This document shows, one piece after another, positions 8,587-19,672 of a stretch of 60,050 bases of DNA. The notes below the pieces were generated by a model, which saw only the letters and a program-made list of their open reading frames with translations, ran no database searches and was not told where the DNA came from. This DNA is from Stentor coeruleus. Taxonomy: Eukaryota; Ciliophora; Heterotrichea; Heterotrichida; Stentoridae. The stretch lies in the NCBI GenBank assembly GCA_001970955.1, contig MPUH01000371.1:1-60050 (forward strand), read 5' to 3'. Each line of letters opens with the position of its first letter. Position 1 is the stretch's first letter. The position numbers and the translations under genes are program-made.

Positions 8587-11500
8587 CTATATTTTATCCA
8601 TAATATAGCTAGGCATAAAATTATCGACATCTTGCCTTGACATGCCAGCCATTTTTCTAAGCTCTTCAATAAACACTAGCAAATTAGTAAATTCATTTTG
8701 TGAATCCTGCATTTTCTTATTATTTCCAGCATCTTTCAATACAGCTACAATAGAGCTGATATACTGTCCTAGATATCCAAAGTAATTTCTGAAATACTCA
8801 GCATGAAACTGTTTGAACAATGTAAGTATCCCAGCTAAAAATGGGACTCCATCAATTGGCTCTTGTTTAACCCTAACAAGTCCTCCAATTCTCTTATCAT
8901 ATTGGAGATTAGAAATTTGATGTATAGTAAACATACACATCATCAAAGGAAACTTTTCTAATAATGTTCCTGGCTTAACGTATATTTTTTCGTATGGCGA
9001 AGTAAAGCCCATTTGCGATAAAAGAGTATCCAGATTGCTAATAAGCTTATCGTCTTTATGAGGGAAATCAACAGTCCCTCTTATATCGTTAACTACAGAT
9101 GTATTAACTGTACTCAAACTGCTCCATAACAAAGGTGAGTCGATTCTACCTCTAAAATTAATCTCATAGCCAATTAACCTTCTCAACAATTGCATTTGAC
9201 CTATACGCAATACTACTTGGGCTATATCCGGGGCAAAACTTTTTAAAATTCCACTTGCACTCTGATATGCAGTTTTACCTTTTTCAGGCACACAGCTTAT
9301 TGGTTGTAAGTCCTTCCACACAGAATTCAAACTTCCATTAGCCAAATAAGTCTTGTATTTACGAATAAACAACTTTATATTGTGAGAAATCGTACAACAA
9401 AGGAGCTTATCAACACCAGCAAGTCCATGAACACCTATTGATTGATATAATTTAGACATGACATCAATACCAACAATCTCTTTACCAGAAGGTTCATACC
9501 ATCCATGCATCCATTCAATATAAATGTTCTTTTTGATGTCACATAATTTTAAAAGCTCACGAAGAAGTCGACCTCCAAAAGTTATTGTGTTGGTTTCGTC
9601 TGATTTCATTTTTGGGATTGGGATTGTTGCTGACTGATAAGCTTCGATATTAGATGAGATTAGAGGGATAAAAGAAGAAGCTTCAAGGTCAATATTGAAG
9701 CCGATGACTCTGGTCATTTCTTCTTGCCAAATTTTTAAGCCGTATAAGCCAATGAAGTCTTGGATATATTCAAAAGCTTGTTGGAATTTTTTGAGTTTCT
9801 CAGCAAGGCTATCGAGTTTTCTGATGAAAGCGTCTATATTGCTTTCTTTGAAAGTCATGTGCGTGTGGAGAATTTCAGATATTTTGTTGACGAGTTCTCT
9901 GCGGATACCTTCTTCAAGTAGTTTTTTTGGGTCAATTTCTATAAGCCCAACAAAAGTTTTTTCCATAATCAGAATCCCTTTTGTAAAGTCTGAAATCTGG
10001 TGAGTTAACGAGGCTAGTAAATGCCGTTCTTCTAAACAAGCATAGTTTTTGATATCCTCCCTTTTGACTTTAGCTGGGAGTTCTGTTAGATGGCCTCCTT
10101 GAATCTTAGCGATTTCATCCAGTAATCCAAACACAGCATTAGGAATGACTTGGAGGACTTTACGCACATATTTGACCAGCTCTTTAGAATAATACTCGCT
10201 TACTGACTCTAAGTCTGGAGAATTTGACTCCAAAATCCTAACTAATGGGACATTCATTATCGAACTCAGCTTCAATATTGTGCTTTCTAATAGCCTTACA
10301 CTCTGTGGGTCCTTGCGAATTGTAATCTGTAAAAGATTAGTAAAGTCATCCATGCACAGCCATGCATATGAAAAGTCTGATATTCTAGCAATCCATCTTA
10401 AAATGTCTTCATTCAAATTCACAGTATTGACCATATGTATCATATAATCCTTAGTTTCTTGTAAAAACTGTTTAATCTGTAAGTTTCCTTCAATTTGATG
10501 ATACTGCTCAACATCATCTAGAGCTTGCATAAGTTGCTGAATTTTCCTACTAGCACTTCCAGCCTCATCAAAGCTCAAAGAGTTAATCTGGTTCTCCATT
10601 TCCAAAAACCATCTCTGATAGCTTTCATTTTTCTGCACACCTCGAGTCAGTGGTCTTGTCCCTGAAAAGTAATCAGCAAGTTCATTCATCCTCACTGCCG
10701 CTTGAGATTTATCTTCTGTCCACACATTTTGTCTATTCTCAAGCATCATTTCAAGTTTTGCTTTAAGATTTCTTTCAAATTGTGCTGTGTTCATTAGTAA
10801 CTGCAAAAACTCTTCTAAGTTCAAATCGTTATTGACTTGATCATAGATTTTTTTAACCCCACTTTGCCTAGCTAGCATAACCCATCTTAAAGTAACATTG
10901 CAATCTCTTAAGCAATTCATAAGCTTAGACCTATGTGAGAGAATATATTCATCAACTAGAACACCTTCTTTAAGATAATGATTCAGAGCTTTGTTTAAGG
11001 TTTTTATGCTACCCATGAATTTGTTGTAAACTTTACCTATGTTTTCTGGTACTAGGGTATATCCAATAAGAGCAGATTTTGCAGCTTTGTATGGAGCCCA
11101 TTGTTCAGCAAGGTCTACAGTGAAGCCAAGATAGTAAGCAATAACCCAATTGTCTGGGAAAAACTTGTCGACAATTTCTCTCATCTTATTAGTCTCATTA
11201 TCTAAGTAGCTTGGGAGGAAATACAGGACGATAAACAGAATTGATGCTTGGCCAGCAAGCGCAGTAGGTCGATGTTCAGGAGAAGGATAAACTGTGACCT
11301 GTGAATAAAAATCATCATCTTTCAAGTGCCCTATCATAATCTCAATAATTTCTAAAGGCACAGGGCACCTCATAAAGTATTCCTCTGGATAATTTGGAGG
11401 TCTCTTATTAGGAATGATTGACTCTCCAGGGACATATCCTGTAATCCTACACAATGCACAGACTTCATCGATATTCTGTATAATCGAATGTCCTTTATAC

Positions 11501-12009
11501 CTATAATAACTCACTAATAATCTCTCTCTAATTGTTCCTGGAATTTTTATATCTAAAAGCATAAGCATGACTCCCAATAAGTATATCGCCTCAACCATGA
11601 GCTTTTTTCCTTCTGGATGTTCAAGAAGGTTTTCAGGGTTGTAATGAATAAAAGTCCCTGAAGTCAGCTCCTTAAGAAAAGCAAGGTAGTCTAGATGGTA
11701 TCTGAAAATGCTTTCGAATAAGAAATAGAATCGCTCTAAGATTTTGATGTTGGCTTCACGGAAAGTCTCATCAAGCTCTTGATATTCTTGATTATCACTT
11801 ATACTGTTTTCATATGTATCTAAATCTTTTAAACAGGTGAAGTCTGAAATTATTGGGCCATAGACTTGAGCTTCTGGAGGTGGGTCATCGATAAAAGCTG
11901 GGGGGATGTACTCACTTAGTCTTAAAAGCTCAGTGATTATAGCACTACCACGGGATACAAGACGTAAAAGTGATTGGCCACAGTAGTTGTCTTCGCTTAC
12001 TAGGTCCAT
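8587..12009 (-). CDS. WASHC5: Strumpellin, WASH complex subunit 5
   Basis: 1140 residues, uninterrupted, matching animal strumpellin nearly end to end. The N-terminus NYCGQSLLRLVSRGSAIITELLRLSE, MREIVDKFFPDNWVIAYYLG, LMNCLRDCNVTLRWVML, ELADYFSGTRPLTR, the VLQVIPNAVF segment, SFEYIQDFIGLYGLKIWQEE-like segment and the C-terminal LKQFHAEYF region are all in order. Strumpellin is a helical scaffold of the five-subunit WASH complex, which activates Arp2/3 on endosomes for cargo sorting; in ciliates it should serve the phagosome/endosome system. The length is close to the human protein (about 1159), so the gene appears complete and intron-free. It has no functional neighbour. Confidence 0.95.
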   Translation of the reverse strand: MDLVSEDNYCGQSLLRLVSRGSAIITELLRLSEYIPPAFIDDPPPEAQVYGPIISDFTCLKDLDTYENSISDNQEYQELDETFREANIKILERFYFLFESIFRYHLDYLAFLKELTSGTFIHYNPENLLEHPEGKKLMVEAIYLLGVMLMLLDIKIPGTIRERLLVSYYRYKGHSIIQNIDEVCALCRITGYVPGESIIPNKRPPNYPEEYFMRCPVPLEIIEIMIGHLKDDDFYSQVTVYPSPEHRPTALAGQASILFIVLYFLPSYLDNETNKMREIVDKFFPDNWVIAYYLGFTVDLAEQWAPYKAAKSALIGYTLVPENIGKVYNKFMGSIKTLNKALNHYLKEGVLVDEYILSHRSKLMNCLRDCNVTLRWVMLARQSGVKKIYDQVNNDLNLEEFLQLLMNTAQFERNLKAKLEMMLENRQNVWTEDKSQAAVRMNELADYFSGTRPLTRGVQKNESYQRWFLEMENQINSLSFDEAGSASRKIQQLMQALDDVEQYHQIEGNLQIKQFLQETKDYMIHMVNTVNLNEDILRWIARISDFSYAWLCMDDFTNLLQITIRKDPQSVRLLESTILKLSSIMNVPLVRILESNSPDLESVSEYYSKELVKYVRKVLQVIPNAVFGLLDEIAKIQGGHLTELPAKVKREDIKNYACLEERHLLASLTHQISDFTKGILIMEKTFVGLIEIDPKKLLEEGIRRELVNKISEILHTHMTFKESNIDAFIRKLDSLAEKLKKFQQAFEYIQDFIGLYGLKIWQEEMTRVIGFNIDLEASSFIPLISSNIEAYQSATIPIPKMKSDETNTITFGGRLLRELLKLCDIKKNIYIEWMHGWYEPSGKEIVGIDVMSKLYQSIGVHGLAGVDKLLCCTISHNIKLFIRKYKTYLANGSLNSVWKDLQPISCVPEKGKTAYQSASGILKSFAPDIAQVVLRIGQMQLLRRLIGYEINFRGRIDSPLLWSSLSTVNTSVVNDIRGTVDFPHKDDKLISNLDTLLSQMGFTSPYEKIYVKPGTLLEKFPLMMCMFTIHQISNLQYDKRIGGLVRVKQEPIDGVPFLAGILTLFKQFHAEYFRNYFGYLGQYISSIVAVLKDAGNNKKMQDSQNEFTNLLVFIEELRKMAGMSRQDVDNFMPSYIMDKI

Positions 12010-12452
12010 TTATATTTCTCCTCAAGTATTGTTCTTTACAGGAATGATTATGAAATGTTTACTATTTATAATTGTATGCATATCCTTAGAATGTTGGGAT
12101 TTAACAAAATTTTGAAGTTTTAGTTATAGCATATTTTGTGTTTGGATAGTATTAGATATAAATGCTAAGGATTATGTTTAAAATATAAAGTTAAGTAAAA
12201 TTAAGGTATTAGTTGTATTTGTATTATTTTTTAAATAATATATTGTTAAAGTGCTTCAAGAATTGTATTTATTACTAGATTAAATTATAATGAAAGCAAA
12301 TGGGCATTAATTTTACCATGTCATATACAATTCTAATTCTTAAATTACTAACAGAAAGCAATAATTTATAACGCTAGAATATTAAAAAGATATAGTTTAG
12401 TGTATAATTGTTTCAAAAATTTAGGCTATTAATTCTCTATCATAACAACAAA
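12010..12452. other. Intergenic
   Basis: 443 bp of AT-rich sequence between the 5' end of the strumpellin gene and the 3' end of the LRR gene. I see nothing in it beyond presumed promoter and 3'-end signals. Confidence 0.5.
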
Positions 12453-14756
12453 TTATTTGTTTTTTGTTTTCAGCCTTTTAACTGTTGGAAATTCAGATAT
12501 GCTAGTACCAGAATAAGTTTGCTTTTTAGTATTAGCTAATTTTTCACTTGCCAAGAAACTTTTTTCCTTGCCCGTGCTCTTAAACTCTTCATTCTTGTAA
12601 TTCCCAGGATTTTTTATTTTCTTAATTGTCTCTTTGCTTTCTGTAACTTTCTTCCTAAGTACCGCCAATATATTCTCTGCGCTTTTTTTCAAAGCTTCTT
12701 CAGTCAAAAACTCTTCTGTCAGCTGGTTTTTAAATGATTGTGTCTGTCCTTTATTACAAAATATTTTTTCCTTCAATTGCAACTCTATCTAAAAATTACT
12801 TTTTTTCTCTAAGTGCTTTATTTCCTCATCAATAGCCGCATTTTTTTCTTCTAATTCTTTAATTTCTTTTTCCCATTGGGTCTTACATTTTATCATTAGA
12901 GTTTGAATACTTTCTAATGATTTACTTATGTCTAGATTTTTATTTTTTAGTTTATCTAGTGTTTCTTTTATGGCGAAGAGTTTTTCAGCTTCAGAAATTT
13001 TTATTTCTTCAAGTTTTTCATAGTTTTTTTCTATGCGAATTTTTATGTCTTCTTTTTCTTTCTTTTTTATGTTGATTTTTTGGGAAATTTTCATGATTGC
13101 GTTTTCGTCATAGTTTGTGGCTTCGAATTGCTTTTTGAGTTTTTGAGGGAGAGTTCTTTGATATTTTTCGATATTGGCTGTGATGTTTTGTTTGATTGCT
13201 GATATGCATTTGGAGTTGATTTGGTTTAGATCTAGTAAGAGTTTGATTATGTTGGTGTTGATACGGGTAGCATCAGCAAGGTAGTTGCCTCCTTCATCTT
13301 TTATACTGTTTTCTTTTAAGTTAATTTCTTCAATTGAGGAGTTTCCTCTAAGGCCTTTAGACAGGAACTTCGCCCCAGGATCTTTAATATTGTTACAAGA
13401 AAGATCAATAGTTTTAAGTGATTGATTTCTAGTAAAAGATATAGATAGTCCTTCTGCACCAGAATCACTTATCCCATTTCCTGAAAGCTTTATGTTTTTT
13501 ATCGATCTATTTTTTGACAAACACTCAGCAACCATAAGAACTCCACTATTTCTCAGCATGCAATGACTTAAATCTAATTCCTCAAGTGTAGTATTAGTTG
13601 CTAACGAGAAAATAATTTCATCTGAAGGCCCATTTTGCAATGGATTGTAACTCATACTGAGAATCTTTAAATGAGAATTATTTGAAAGCGAGTTAAAAAT
13701 TTTCTTAGCACCTTTAGTTGTTATCCCATTTGTTGAGATGTTAAGCTTTTCTAATGAAGGATTTTTAGTTAAATACAAACCAACTGCTTCAGCTCCTTCT
13801 TTACATACAGAATTGGCGCTTATATTCAAATCAATAATTGCAGAGTACTCTAAAGATTCCATTAAATTTACAGTGCACTCGCTTCCTATAGAGTTATCTG
13901 AAAGGTTCAAATGTGTCAAACTTGAACATCTTCTTAAAGGCTCAAGCATAATTTTCAATCCTTCACCTATAGACGTGCTTGCCGCATTGACACAAGAAAT
14001 AATCAAACTCTTAGCGAACAAGTACCTAAGCCCAGAAGCTCCAAGTGTGCAAAGGCGGTTCCTATGTAAACCTTCATTTGAAGAAACATCCAAACTAACC
14101 AAACTCAAATGTGAACTAAGCACTTTCAATATTTCCTCAGCACCTTCTGGGGTAATATTATTACTCGATATATCCAAATGGACAATCGACAAATTCTTTT
14201 TAAGTTGCATGACAAGTTTCAAGCATCCCTGGTCGCCAAGCATATTCTTGCCTAATATGATATAAGCAAAATGATGATTGCCATCAAGAATCTCTCCAAT
14301 TGTCTTTGCAGAAATTTCCCCAAGGCCAGACTCTTGCATTTCGAATTTCCTTTTGCAAAAATGTTTGTAACAAAAGGAAAAAAACCTGAATTGCTGGTCG
14401 GGTAAAACTGGGATATTTAGATCTTCGCATTTAGCATGATAAAGTTTTTTTAACTGGGACTGGGTTAGTCCTTCTACAGTTACAGCTGTTCGGGTAAAGG
14501 AGAGAGATGGGGTTGTAGAACGAATTATTGAAGGCTCGGGGGAATCATCAGCTGATCGGCCAACTGAACGGTTTGTTGGTCTTCGGATGTTTAAGCTTTC
14601 GTTGTTTTTTTTGTGTTGAGGGACTATTTTTCCATAGCCCTTTATAGTGCTAATATCAAAAACTGACTCAAGTTTCGTCCATAGTGTCTCAATAGATTCT
14701 TTAGACTTGTGATATTTTTTCATATATATTAATTCCTTAACCTTCTTATATTCCAC
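12453..14756 (-). CDS. Leucine-rich-repeat protein with C-terminal coiled coil (one 15-nt intron)
   Basis: Two frames are joined by removing a 15-nt intron (12785-12799). The coding parts are 12800-14756 and 12453-12784, giving about 762 residues. The first frame ends right at the intron's in-frame TAG, and the second has no ATG, which supports the join. Residues about 165-520 hold ten or so ribonuclease-inhibitor-type LRRs (LDISSNNITPEGAEEIL, LNLSDNSIG, LDLSHCMLRNSGVLMVAECL, IDLSCNNIKDPGAKFLSKGL). Residues about 530-690 are a Lys/Glu coiled coil, and the tail is basic. RI-type LRR proteins of this kind are scaffolds; several are axonemal or basal-body proteins in ciliates, but I cannot assign one. 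The start lies only 28 bp after the stop of the upstream CDPK gene; Met12 is an alternative start. Confidence 0.82.
12785..12799 (-). other. 15-nt intron in the LRR gene
   Basis: Reads GTAATTTTTAGATAG on the coding strand. It supplies an in-frame TAG if retained. Confidence 0.85.
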
Positions 14757-14784
14757 CTAAACTTCTAGTACACAAAATTTATCT

Positions 14785-16479
14785 TTATAAAATCTTTAGC
14801 ATTAACTGCTTAAATTCTTGTAAGTCAATTTCACCATCATCATTCTTGCCAATATCATTCAAAATTTTCCCCCATTCCTTCTCCATCTCAGAGTACTCTC
14901 CCCCAAGAAACTCTCTAACTTCATCAATACTAATCGTCCCACTCCTGTCTATATCATAAGCCTTAAAAGCGTTTTCTAACATTTCATGAGTCAAGCATTT
15001 CCCCCAATCAATTGTAGCTGTAATAAACTCACTATAATCAACCATTCCATTCAAATCAATATCACATCTGCAAAGGATTTTATTAATATCAACCGAATTG
15101 CTCAATGTTATATTCGCATAGCCCAATCTGATTTCTCTTTCATTCAAATGCCCATCACCATTAGAATCTAATATAATAAATGCATTTTTCATCTCTTCAA
15201 TCTCAGAATTTGTTGTCAAATTACATGCTATATACGATAAAGTTGCTTGTTGGAGCTTGTAATTAGTTCTAAAATTCGCCAGAGCTTGCATGGTTGTTGT
15301 ATTGATTTCAGTGTCTTCTAAATCACATTTAGCTCTTGATTGGATCCAAGGATCTTCCCAGGCTTCTTTTGCAGAGAGTCTTTTGTTTACATCTTTTATG
15401 AGCATTTTTTGTACTAAATTTTTTGCGCTTTTGGAGATTCCTGCCCATTCTTTACCTGAAAAATTAAAAACCCCACGTGAAATTTTGGCAAAGATTTCAG
15501 ACTCAGTCCGGCCGTTAAAAGGTGGATGGCCACAAAGCATTATGTAAAGTATAATCCCACAGCTCCATACATCACATTTGTGGTTGAATTCTCCTGATAT
15601 AACTTCTGGGGCGATGTAGTAAGCTGTACCTTTGCATTTTAAAGCAATTCTATCACCTTCTAGTCTTTTGGCTATACCAAAATCAATAATTTTCAAGTAA
15701 TCCGAGTTGTTCTCAACAAAAAGTATGTTTTCTGGCTTCAAATCCCTGTGAACAACCCCGTTTTCATGAATATGAATAAGACCTGAGAGAATTTGAAACA
15801 TATAATTAGCTGCCGCGTTTTCTGAAAAAGTCTTACAGTTCATTATCCTATCAAACAATTCTCCACCTTTACAATATTCTGTTATAATATTAAGCTTGGT
15901 TGTATCTTCAATGACTTCGATGATTTTAATAATATTTGCATGATCTAGTCTTTTAAGAATTTCAATTTCTTCAGAGATATCCAGCTTTTGAGTATCAGTG
16001 ATTGAGTTTTTTGTCACAATTTTGACTGCTCTTTCAAGGTTGGTTTCTGAATGGACAGCTCTTCTCACTGTACTAAAGCTTCCTTGTCCTAGTATTTCAT
16101 GGACTGAATATGAGTCTTCGATTATGCCGTGAAGAGAGTGAATAAAAAATTTATGGAAAATCGGGGCGATAATGTTTTTAACACGTTGCTTGAGTTTAAG
16201 GTCTTTAATTGCATCAAGGGTTTCTTGGATATTCTCACGGACATAGCCCCCGACTTTGTTACTGATTTGCAGTGCTGGATCTTTGATGTTGTCGTTAACA
16301 AAATCTTGAGCCTTTCCTACTTCTAGGACAATAGCAGAGTCTTGGATATCTTTACAAGCTTGGCCTAGCTGATCTGCATTGACGCTTATGATAGAAAATG
16401 TATTACTTGCATGATCTTTAAAAATTTCTTTGAACTGATGTTCTTCAGTAGCTGATTCAGATGATTGGCAACAGCCCAT
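14785..16479 (-). CDS. Calcium-dependent protein kinase (CDPK)
   Basis: 564 residues. It begins MGCC, a myristoylation (G2) and palmitoylation (C3, C4) signal, followed by a 120-residue helical extension. The kinase domain (about 125-379) is catalytically complete: GQGSFSTV loop (131-138), K153, HRD at 244-246, DFG at 266-268 and APE at 290-292. A junction helix leads to four EF-hands. Loops 1-3 are canonical (DSNGDGHLNERE, DIDLNGMVDYSE, DIDRSGTISIDE). Loop 4 starts with Gly where the first Asp ligand belongs (GKNDDGEIDLQE) and may not bind calcium. CDPKs decode calcium signals directly, here probably at a membrane. Length is ordinary apart from the N-terminal extension. A second, catalytically dead relative lies at 49659. 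Confidence 0.93.
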   Translation of the reverse strand: MGCCQSSESATEEHQFKEIFKDHASNTFSIISVNADQLGQACKDIQDSAIVLEVGKAQDFVNDNIKDPALQISNKVGGYVRENIQETLDAIKDLKLKQRVKNIIAPIFHKFFIHSLHGIIEDSYSVHEILGQGSFSTVRRAVHSETNLERAVKIVTKNSITDTQKLDISEEIEILKRLDHANIIKIIEVIEDTTKLNIITEYCKGGELFDRIMNCKTFSENAAANYMFQILSGLIHIHENGVVHRDLKPENILFVENNSDYLKIIDFGIAKRLEGDRIALKCKGTAYYIAPEVISGEFNHKCDVWSCGIILYIMLCGHPPFNGRTESEIFAKISRGVFNFSGKEWAGISKSAKNLVQKMLIKDVNKRLSAKEAWEDPWIQSRAKCDLEDTEINTTTMQALANFRTNYKLQQATLSYIACNLTTNSEIEEMKNAFIILDSNGDGHLNEREIRLGYANITLSNSVDINKILCRCDIDLNGMVDYSEFITATIDWGKCLTHEMLENAFKAYDIDRSGTISIDEVREFLGGEYSEMEKEWGKILNDIGKNDDGEIDLQEFKQLMLKIL

Positions 16480-16772
16480 TTAGAAATTTATAATTACCAA
16501 AAGCTTTATGTATTAAAATGTCGGCTACAAATCTGATGGACTAAAACATAGATTATAAAGTAATCTAATAATAAACTAAATAGAAGAATTACACAAACTC
16601 ACATAGTATGATTTTCATATCTTTACCACGTATATTATAACTGCATGCATTTAATATCATAATATGCTTAAAATCACAGATATTATTATAACCTTATGAT
16701 TTAATTGCTATATAAGTAATTCATAATGGTAGTTTAAAACTTATAAGAAGTGTTAGTAATAATTGAAGGAAC

Positions 16773-18278
16773 TTATACTACTATTTCCATGTCAAGATCT
16801 ATTGGGGGAGTCTCACAGCACTCATATAGAGCTATATAAAGCAAATCATTAGTAAATCTGTCATTTGACTTTAGGAACAGCGCCTTGTTAAACGCGTCAA
16901 CTGATTCATGAACTTTGTTACTTAGATAATACGCAAGCCCTATAGCTGAATAAGTTGAAGCACAGCGAGAATTTAGTTGAATACATTTCAGATAAAATTC
17001 AATAGCTTTATCAAACTGATGCAGTTTCCTAAAAGTATGCGCCAAGTTAAACATAATTGTCTCACTTGTACTATGCATGACTCCATCACATAACCTCAAG
17101 GCTTCCGAAAGTATTTCATTAGCTTTCTTAAACTCTTGTTTCTTATATAAAACAACACCTATTTCATTCCATACAATTGGGTCAGCTGCATTTACTTGCT
17201 TAGCTAGTTCAAATGACAATAAGGCTGTTCTTAAATTTTTAGTTCTCAAATATTCCATACCCATATACAAACTAGCAAAATAACATCCAGGGAATAATCT
17301 TGATACAGTCCTATATGCTGACATAGCTTGATCAGACTGATCTTGTGCAGCATAAGTATGTCCATATGCAATCCAAGCAGGCAAGTAGTCTTTTTCCATC
17401 TTATAAGCCTTAATAAAGAACTTTCTAGCAAGCTCATACTTCTTAATAACATAATAATAAGTCCCAGCAGCATACCAAGCAGCAGCAGAATCAGGATATT
17501 CTCTAACAAGATTATGAGAAAGGTTATAAAGTTCACCAATTTCACCTAAAGCAGCCATACAGCCACAATGTAAAGGTACAGCAGCCAATGAATAAGGGTC
17601 TTCACGCATTATTTTGCAAGCTAGTTCATATGCTTGGTCAACTTTATGACTTGCCAATAGCTGAGTCCCTAGTGATAACATAACATCAACGTTTTGATTT
17701 AGATCTGCTAGTTTTTTAGTTGGTGGGATAAAAGATTTAACCCTTGAATAGTAAAAATCTTTAAGCCAATTTTCTTTGAGCTCTAAAGATGAAATTAGCT
17801 CGAGCTCTTGAGTTGAATTTAATAACTGTTTGTCTATAAGGCTATTGAATGCTTCAATACAAGTTGGGTCATGCTTTAAGGATAAAGAATAATTTTCAGC
17901 AGCTAATTGTTTGTTTTCTTTGGCCTCATAAGCTTTGCCTAAGTATAAGTACTTTAAAGCATGCCAATGGGGTTTTGAAGAGTTCTGTACTGGTTCTGTG
18001 AGAATTTTTATACATTCAGGGAAGTTTTTTGCTGCAATCATTGCTTGGGCGGCGAGGACTTGGGTTTGTAAACTGTAGTTTAATAAGTTGTGCTTTTGTA
18101 AAAGATGATAAACACGCGGGTACTCTTTGTTGTGAAAGTAACAACTCCCGAGAAGATAGATTTGGTCAAAGTCACTTTTTCCGGTTAGAGTTACTAGTTT
18201 GTCTATGAAGAAACTTGCACTTTCATATGCTCGTCTGTCGTAGTGACTTCGAGCTAGTTCCCAGAGTTCATCTTCCAT
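16773..18278 (-). CDS. CDC16: Anaphase-promoting complex subunit 6 (CDC16)
   Basis: 501 residues composed almost wholly of tetratricopeptide repeats. The N-terminal block (LWELARSHYDRRAYESASFF, DQIYLLGSCYFHNKEYPRV) and the later repeats (AAWYAAGTYYYVIKKYELAR, AWIAYGHTYAAQDQSDQAM, PIVWNEIGVVLYKKQEF, STYSAIGLAYYLSNK) follow the APC6/CDC16 order. CDC16 is a scaffold TPR subunit of the APC/C ubiquitin ligase that drives mitotic exit. The protein is a little shorter than animal homologs, lacking their long C-terminal tail. No intron is needed. Confidence 0.9.
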   Translation of the reverse strand: MEDELWELARSHYDRRAYESASFFIDKLVTLTGKSDFDQIYLLGSCYFHNKEYPRVYHLLQKHNLLNYSLQTQVLAAQAMIAAKNFPECIKILTEPVQNSSKPHWHALKYLYLGKAYEAKENKQLAAENYSLSLKHDPTCIEAFNSLIDKQLLNSTQELELISSLELKENWLKDFYYSRVKSFIPPTKKLADLNQNVDVMLSLGTQLLASHKVDQAYELACKIMREDPYSLAAVPLHCGCMAALGEIGELYNLSHNLVREYPDSAAAWYAAGTYYYVIKKYELARKFFIKAYKMEKDYLPAWIAYGHTYAAQDQSDQAMSAYRTVSRLFPGCYFASLYMGMEYLRTKNLRTALLSFELAKQVNAADPIVWNEIGVVLYKKQEFKKANEILSEALRLCDGVMHSTSETIMFNLAHTFRKLHQFDKAIEFYLKCIQLNSRCASTYSAIGLAYYLSNKVHESVDAFNKALFLKSNDRFTNDLLYIALYECCETPPIDLDMEIVV

Positions 18279-18544
18279 TTTTATTTTTAAGCTTTCAAGT
18301 AATAAAAGTAAGTGTTAGGATGCAAGAGAAAATAAACTATAATTTTAAAAGTTTGTGATGATGAATGGAAAAGATGTTGAATTTATAAATTGATAAGAAT
18401 TTTGAGATGACCTTGGAATGTTTTGAAAAATAGGTGGAAGAAGAATTAGGCTTCAAAATTAGAAATTAAATTAAGGAAGAATAATTAAAAGAAGGATTCA
18501 GTATTTTTAATCATTAATCATTTATTTAAGGCAAATTCAAATCT

Positions 18545-19672
18545 TTACCCTTTATTTTTTTTTGATTTCTTTGACTTACTGCTAACTCTCTTTTTATTCT
18601 TCGATTTTTGGGTATTTTTAAGCTTATGATTTATTGGCTTACTTCCATTCAAGGCAATTCCATCCAAGCTTACTGACAGTTTTTTATGACTATCTGCCTT
18701 TTGATGATAATTCAAGTGTGTTGTAAGTTTTTGGAATTTTTCATCAGTCTTTATGTATTTTTCTTCAAGTTTTTCAACAATATTTTCATTTTTTATTCGG
18801 TCTTTCATAAAATTTTCTCTTGAAGAAGCTGACTTTCTTGGTTGATTTTCTTGATTTGCATTAGTAAGCTGATATCGTTGAGAATTAGGATGGTCTAGGC
18901 ATCCCAATGGAGGTTTTTTATGAGGAAAAACTTGGTTTTTCACATTTTTTAGGTATTGGGAGTAGTTTTCCATGGAGTTGTCTATTTTTAAATCAGATCC
19001 TTGAGGCTCTTCGTAACTAAATTGCTCTGTAGATGTTGGAATTAAGGGTCTTGCACTTGAGGGAGTGGATTTCCCTTTATCGAATTGGTCGGAAGCTCGA
19101 GCTTTGAAGCCTCGATTTTCGTCTTTAAGGATTTTTACTAACTCAGCAAAGTTGCGATTTTCGAACTGAAGCTTTTCATTGTCATGCTGCAGATATTTTA
19201 CTTCCTGCTCAAGAGATGAGATCCTAGATTCATATTCACCTGAATTTGTTATCTGCCCTACCAAAAGTTTTACTTTATTTTTCAGACTCTGATTTTGTTC
19301 TTCTATTTCTTTAACAAATTCCTGAATTTCTCGCAATTTTTGCTGTGCATGATTTCTTTCTTTTATAACTTTTTCTATCTTTTCATTCGAAAAATTTTCC
19401 ATCAGATCTGATTGAGTTATTAGATCCTTATATATCTCAAATGATTTATTTTTTGGCATAGTTGGGATATAATTGTTTTCCAGTTCTATTGTGAAAGAAT
19501 TATCAGTGTTCTTTATAGAACTTTCAATTGTAAAGCAGTTTTTGAGATGTCGTTCTATTTCTCTTTTACGCTCTTCGTTTTTGCGTGTAAGATCTAAACT
19601 CTCTTTTACTAAGGATTTGCCTCTAGCTAAACTCTCATTGATGAGATCGAAATCGTTTGTCCGGTCAATCAT
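18545..19672 (-). CDS. Coiled-coil protein of unknown function with basic tail
   Basis: 375 residues. Residues about 95-185 form a strong predicted coiled coil (regular hydrophobic heptads in a Glu/Lys/Gln-rich helix). The middle is polar and probably disordered, and the last 30 residues are a Lys/Ser cluster. No catalytic domain, signal peptide or membrane segment is visible. Such layouts are common in centrosomal and basal-body proteins, but I recognise no family. The 5' flank contains an assembly join (19770) that does not touch the frame. Confidence 0.65.
   Translation of the reverse strand: MIDRTNDFDLINESLARGKSLVKESLDLTRKNEERKREIERHLKNCFTIESSIKNTDNSFTIELENNYIPTMPKNKSFEIYKDLITQSDLMENFSNEKIEKVIKERNHAQQKLREIQEFVKEIEEQNQSLKNKVKLLVGQITNSGEYESRISSLEQEVKYLQHDNEKLQFENRNFAELVKILKDENRGFKARASDQFDKGKSTPSSARPLIPTSTEQFSYEEPQGSDLKIDNSMENYSQYLKNVKNQVFPHKKPPLGCLDHPNSQRYQLTNANQENQPRKSASSRENFMKDRIKNENIVEKLEEKYIKTDEKFQKLTTHLNYHQKADSHKKLSVSLDGIALNGSKPINHKLKNTQKSKNKKRVSSKSKKSKKNKG

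Noticed and set aside
13738..14265. 175-codon plus-strand frame
   Set aside because: Antisense to the LRR region; its repetitive composition mirrors the LRRs.
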